Shown here: one piece after another, positions 6,175 to 8,297 of the stretch
Numbering within the stretch: position 1 is the stretch's first letter
Layout of the letters: every line of letters starts with the position of its first letter
Assembly: GCA_017542695.1 (NCBI GenBank)
Contig: JAFXWT010000296.1
Coordinates: 1-8,297 of the forward strand
Direction of reading: 5' to 3'
Origin: Clostridia bacterium
GTDB lineage: Bacteria > Bacillota_A > Clostridia > Oscillospirales > CAG-272
DNA length: 8,297 bases
Made by a program: the position numbers and the translations under genes
Notes under the pieces: generated by a model
The model's database searches: none
Told to the model about the DNA's origin: nothing
What the model saw: only the letters and a program-made list of their open reading frames with translations

Positions 6175-6187
6175 CCGCTTAGCGCGG
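6175..6187. repeat. Short inverted repeat at the tRNA break
   Basis: CCGC and GCGG flank five bases (TTAGC on the plus strand), directly next to the last recognisable tRNA base. It may be part of a recombinase core site, but it is short enough to be chance. Confidence 0.2.
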
Positions 6188-6250
6188 AAACGAGTCTTTT
6201 TTATATGATATTGCCTGAGAATTTGTAGTTAATGTGTATTCTTTGTTCAT
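6179..6250 (-). CDS. Tiny ORF, possible truncated 5' end of a gene
   Basis: A 23-codon frame starts at the ATG at 6250 (MNKEYTLTTNSQAISYK...) and stops 5 bases before the tRNA fragment. The upstream AAGGA is a weak, distant ribosome site. The N-terminus reads like the beginning of a real protein, and the frame may have been cut by recombination at the tRNA site. I recognise no family, and it may be non-coding. Confidence 0.2.
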   Translation of the reverse strand: MNKEYTLTTNSQAISYKKDSFPR

Positions 6251-6340
6251 TTGATTTTTTGTCCTTTTCACCGACTGTTATCGAATCGATGAAGAGGTGT
6301 AAAAGTTCATACGTTCATTGTGCTTTTCCTTTCCGGTCTC

Positions 6341-8053
6341 TTAAATGCGGGAGAAACGGATCATATTCCGGTTATATCCGGTAGTCACAAGATACGCTTT
6401 TTCGTCGTGCGCTTCCATCAGACCGCTCAATATGAATCCGCTCAGTCCCTTGATTTCTGCGTTCGGGTCGGTCAGGTCGAACAGCTTTCCGGAGTCACGT
6501 TCGATTATAAGGACCTGATCTTCTTCAAAGAAAAGCGAAAGCTCGATCAGCACCGGCTTTTTAGCTTGCTTATTGACCTCCATGATCGTCAGTCCTATCT
6601 CTTCGACAAACAGCGACGCGCGTGTTGCCGTATCGTTCGGGTATTTATGCGTCAGCATACAGTTTAAGACTTGCTTTGAGAGCGCGGAGGCTGACTTGGG
6701 AGTTAGCGTATCGTCCATAACGACTATTTCGGAGTCCATATCTTTAAGCAAATACGGGAAGTTGTCCTTGCCGAACCTCAAATACACGAACAGAAAGGCA
6801 CAGCCAAGCGTCAGTATCGGAGCGACGGCAAAGCCCGCCCACATTCCGTTTATCCCGAAAATGACAGAGCCGAGTATCGGAAGAAGGATATATAACAAAC
6901 CGTTCTGGAAGCAAGCGAAACAAGTCGCCATGCCGATACGGTCGATCAGCATATAGTATGAAGTCGTGAGCGACACCGAACTGCAAAAAACGAATCCGAG
7001 CGAAACGATCCGAATGGCCGTCATCGAATAGGCGAGCGATGCGCCTTCTTTTACTCCGAACAAACCGCAGAACTGTTTTGCAAAGATCATGATAAGCAGT
7101 GTCGCCGCGGCACCCTCTATTATCGCCGCCTTTATGCCGGAGCTCATGACTCTTTTGATGAGCTTGTGATTCTTTTCGCCGAAGTAGGTGCCGATAAGTG
7201 GCTGCATCGCCATTCCGACACCGTCCATGACCACACCGAACTCGATAAGACTGACGACAACGGCGAGCGCGATAAGACCGGGATCGCCGTAATTGCGCGA
7301 AATAAATCCTATCAATACATAGTCCATAAGTCCCCAGCAGATATATACGGAAGAATCGACTATGCTGTACCTTGACGTAAGTAAAAAATCCTTAAATGAC
7401 AGATGCCATACAAAGTGCAGTGTGTTTTTCTTACGGAAGAAGTGAACGATGCAGGCGAAGATGCCGAGCGTGTTTCCGATGATAGAGCCCAAAATTATAC
7501 CCGTCATTCCGAGGAATTTTGTCAAAATGACCGAGCAGATGATATTACCGCCGATCTGAAAACCGTAGCATATATTGTTGCAGAGCTCGTCCCCGTCGCT
7601 GTAAACCATCTGTTCAAGATAAAAGATAACGATGGTCAGAAACGCGTTGATCGGGACAAATCTGTAATACTGAAGCGCTTTTTCAAGCGTATCTCCCGTT
7701 ATGCCGCTGACGCTGAAATACGTGTTTTGGAACACGAAGATCAAAAGCGCGGAGATCAGTCCGATGCCGATGCTGATTATGAGCCCCTGCCCGTAGATCT
7801 CATCGGCGCGGCGTTTCCTCATCGCTCCGATCTCGCGTGTGAAAACGATGCCGACGCCCGTCGAGACGAGATCGCCGAAAAAGGTGACGACGGCGGTCAC
7901 CGGCGTGATCGCGTTGATCCCGGCGACGCCCGATTCTCCTATGAAAAATCCGGCGATTATGCTGTCGCTGAGCAGCATAAGATACATTACCGCCTTGGTG
8001 AACGTGCCTGACAAAAGCATTGAGCTGAATTTCTTTTCACAAAAGCCTTTCAC
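6341..8053 (-). CDS. MATE-family efflux transporter fused to a C-terminal HATPase-like domain
   Basis: This 570-aa protein is longer than a plain MATE exporter (about 450 aa). Residues 1 to about 430 hold about twelve hydrophobic segments in the MATE layout, with two related halves and family-like stretches such as GINAITPVTAVV near 45 and GDGVGMAMQPLIGTYFGE near 277-293. It probably exports drugs or metabolites using an ion gradient. After a charged linker, about 450-570 resemble an RsbW-type GHKL (HATPase_c_2) domain: an EE pair in the N-box (484-485), ERDSGKLFDLTDP as the G1 region (518-530), and a GLSGFILSGLM stretch plus Y-N-R-N-M as the closing part. The usual N-box Asn appears to be Thr489, so ATP binding is doubtful. 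The start is a GTG preceded by GAGG six bases upstream and overlaps the stop of a small upstream ORF. Confidence 0.8.
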   Translation of the reverse strand: MKGFCEKKFSSMLLSGTFTKAVMYLMLLSDSIIAGFFIGESGVAGINAITPVTAVVTFFGDLVSTGVGIVFTREIGAMRKRRADEIYGQGLIISIGIGLISALLIFVFQNTYFSVSGITGDTLEKALQYYRFVPINAFLTIVIFYLEQMVYSDGDELCNNICYGFQIGGNIICSVILTKFLGMTGIILGSIIGNTLGIFACIVHFFRKKNTLHFVWHLSFKDFLLTSRYSIVDSSVYICWGLMDYVLIGFISRNYGDPGLIALAVVVSLIEFGVVMDGVGMAMQPLIGTYFGEKNHKLIKRVMSSGIKAAIIEGAAATLLIMIFAKQFCGLFGVKEGASLAYSMTAIRIVSLGFVFCSSVSLTTSYYMLIDRIGMATCFACFQNGLLYILLPILGSVIFGINGMWAGFAVAPILTLGCAFLFVYLRFGKDNFPYLLKDMDSEIVVMDDTLTPKSASALSKQVLNCMLTHKYPNDTATRASLFVEEIGLTIMEVNKQAKKPVLIELSLFFEEDQVLIIERDSGKLFDLTDPNAEIKGLSGFILSGLMEAHDEKAYLVTTGYNRNMIRFSRI

Positions 8054-8160
8054 AATAAACCTCTTCGATCATCTGTGTTATAGTCAATGAGATTTTTGAC
8101 TGTGCATTTATCTGATGCCAGCCATTCATCGCATTTTCTTTTTATCATTTTGTAAAACAT
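8050..8160 (-). CDS. Small ORF overlapping the transporter start
   Basis: A 36-codon frame from an ATG preceded by AGGGGTG (7-base gap), ending in TGA that overlaps the GTG of the transporter gene as GTGA. An in-frame ATG at 8190, ten codons earlier, sits at the predicted transcription start without a ribosome site and is less likely. The peptide starts MFYKMIKRKCDEWLASDK and has basic and acidic patches, two Cys and no membrane segment. It may be a genuine small protein, a leader peptide that couples translation, or the 5' stub of a larger lost gene. The stretch KCTVKNLIDY gives me a faint impression of a helicase N-terminus, which I cannot verify. Confidence 0.4.
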   Translation of the reverse strand: MFYKMIKRKCDEWLASDKCTVKNLIDYNTDDRRGLL

Positions 8161-8195
8161 TAAATGCACCCCTGATGGTTTTTTTCTCATTGTGA

Positions 8196-8224
8196 ATTAT
8201 ACCATAAAATGTCGTTTTTTGCAA
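8196..8224 (-). promoter_or_regulatory. Promoter of the small ORF and transporter
   Basis: On the minus strand TTGCAA (8219-8224) and TATAAT (8196-8201) are separated by 17 bp, with a TGn extension just before the -10 box (TGGTATAAT). Transcription would begin near 8190, about 30 bases before the small ORF. No operator-like repeat resembling the one in the heme operon is present. Nothing else is recognisable in 8225-8297. Confidence 0.75.
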
Positions 8225-8297
8225 TAGGGCATTGTGTGATAGGCAAAACTCTCTAAACATAATGAAAATCATATTTTTTATAAAAAAGAAATTGGCA

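Noticed and set aside
6136..6490. tmRNA or a complete tRNA ending at the CCA
   Set aside because: No 5' acceptor strand, D-arm or anticodon stem partner is found upstream, and no tag-peptide layout is visible; only the 3' half is present.
7403..8011. 202-codon plus-strand ORF opposite the transporter gene
   Set aside because: It is antisense to a clear MATE reading frame, is rich in charged residues of mirror-codon type, and has no ribosome site or recognisable domain.

Overview
The window looks like chromosomal DNA from an anaerobic member of the Bacillota, most likely a gut-type Clostridia. The grounds are strong AGGAGG ribosome sites, consensus sigma-A promoters, tightly overlapping operon genes, a flavodoxin plus radical-SAM chemistry that suits anaerobic life, and a MATE transporter fused to a regulatory-kinase-like domain. 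The genus cannot be read from the sequence. All convincing genes are on the minus strand, so transcription runs from high to low coordinates.

Region A (about 4974 down to 176) is one five-gene operon: flavodoxin, FecCD-type permease, ABC ATPase, lipoprotein binding protein, and a radical SAM enzyme of the ChuW/HutW/HmuW (HemW-like) type. The first three junctions are 4-bp ATGA overlaps and the last is a 5-bp gap. Read together, the set is a heme (or iron-tetrapyrrole) import system coupled to oxygen-independent heme opening, with the flavodoxin as the probable electron donor. Heme as the substrate is inferred from gene content.

Region B (4975-5102) is the control region of that operon: a perfect consensus promoter (TTGACA, 17 bp, TATAAT) and two copies of the operator TGTTAGC-N4-GCTAACA. 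One copy covers the predicted transcription start and the other abuts the ribosome-binding site. A third, different palindrome lies between them. No regulator gene is in the window.

Region C (about 5103-6180) is AT-rich and decayed. It holds a frameshifted gene of unknown function, joined to a fragment that resembles the core of DUF4268-type nuclease-like proteins, and further possible coding debris. Next come a strong intrinsic terminator and the 3' half of a tRNA whose 5' half is missing. A 3' tRNA fragment of this kind is the usual scar of site-specific integration into a tRNA gene. Given its orientation, the integrated DNA would lie to its right.

Region D (6179-8297) holds a tiny ORF ending at the tRNA fragment, about 90 bp with no recognisable feature (6251-6340), a 570-aa MATE-family transporter with a C-terminal HATPase-like domain, a small ORF overlapping its GTG start, and an extended -10 promoter. 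I see nothing supportable in 8225-8297. Positions 1-175 hold only a long hairpin downstream of the operon.
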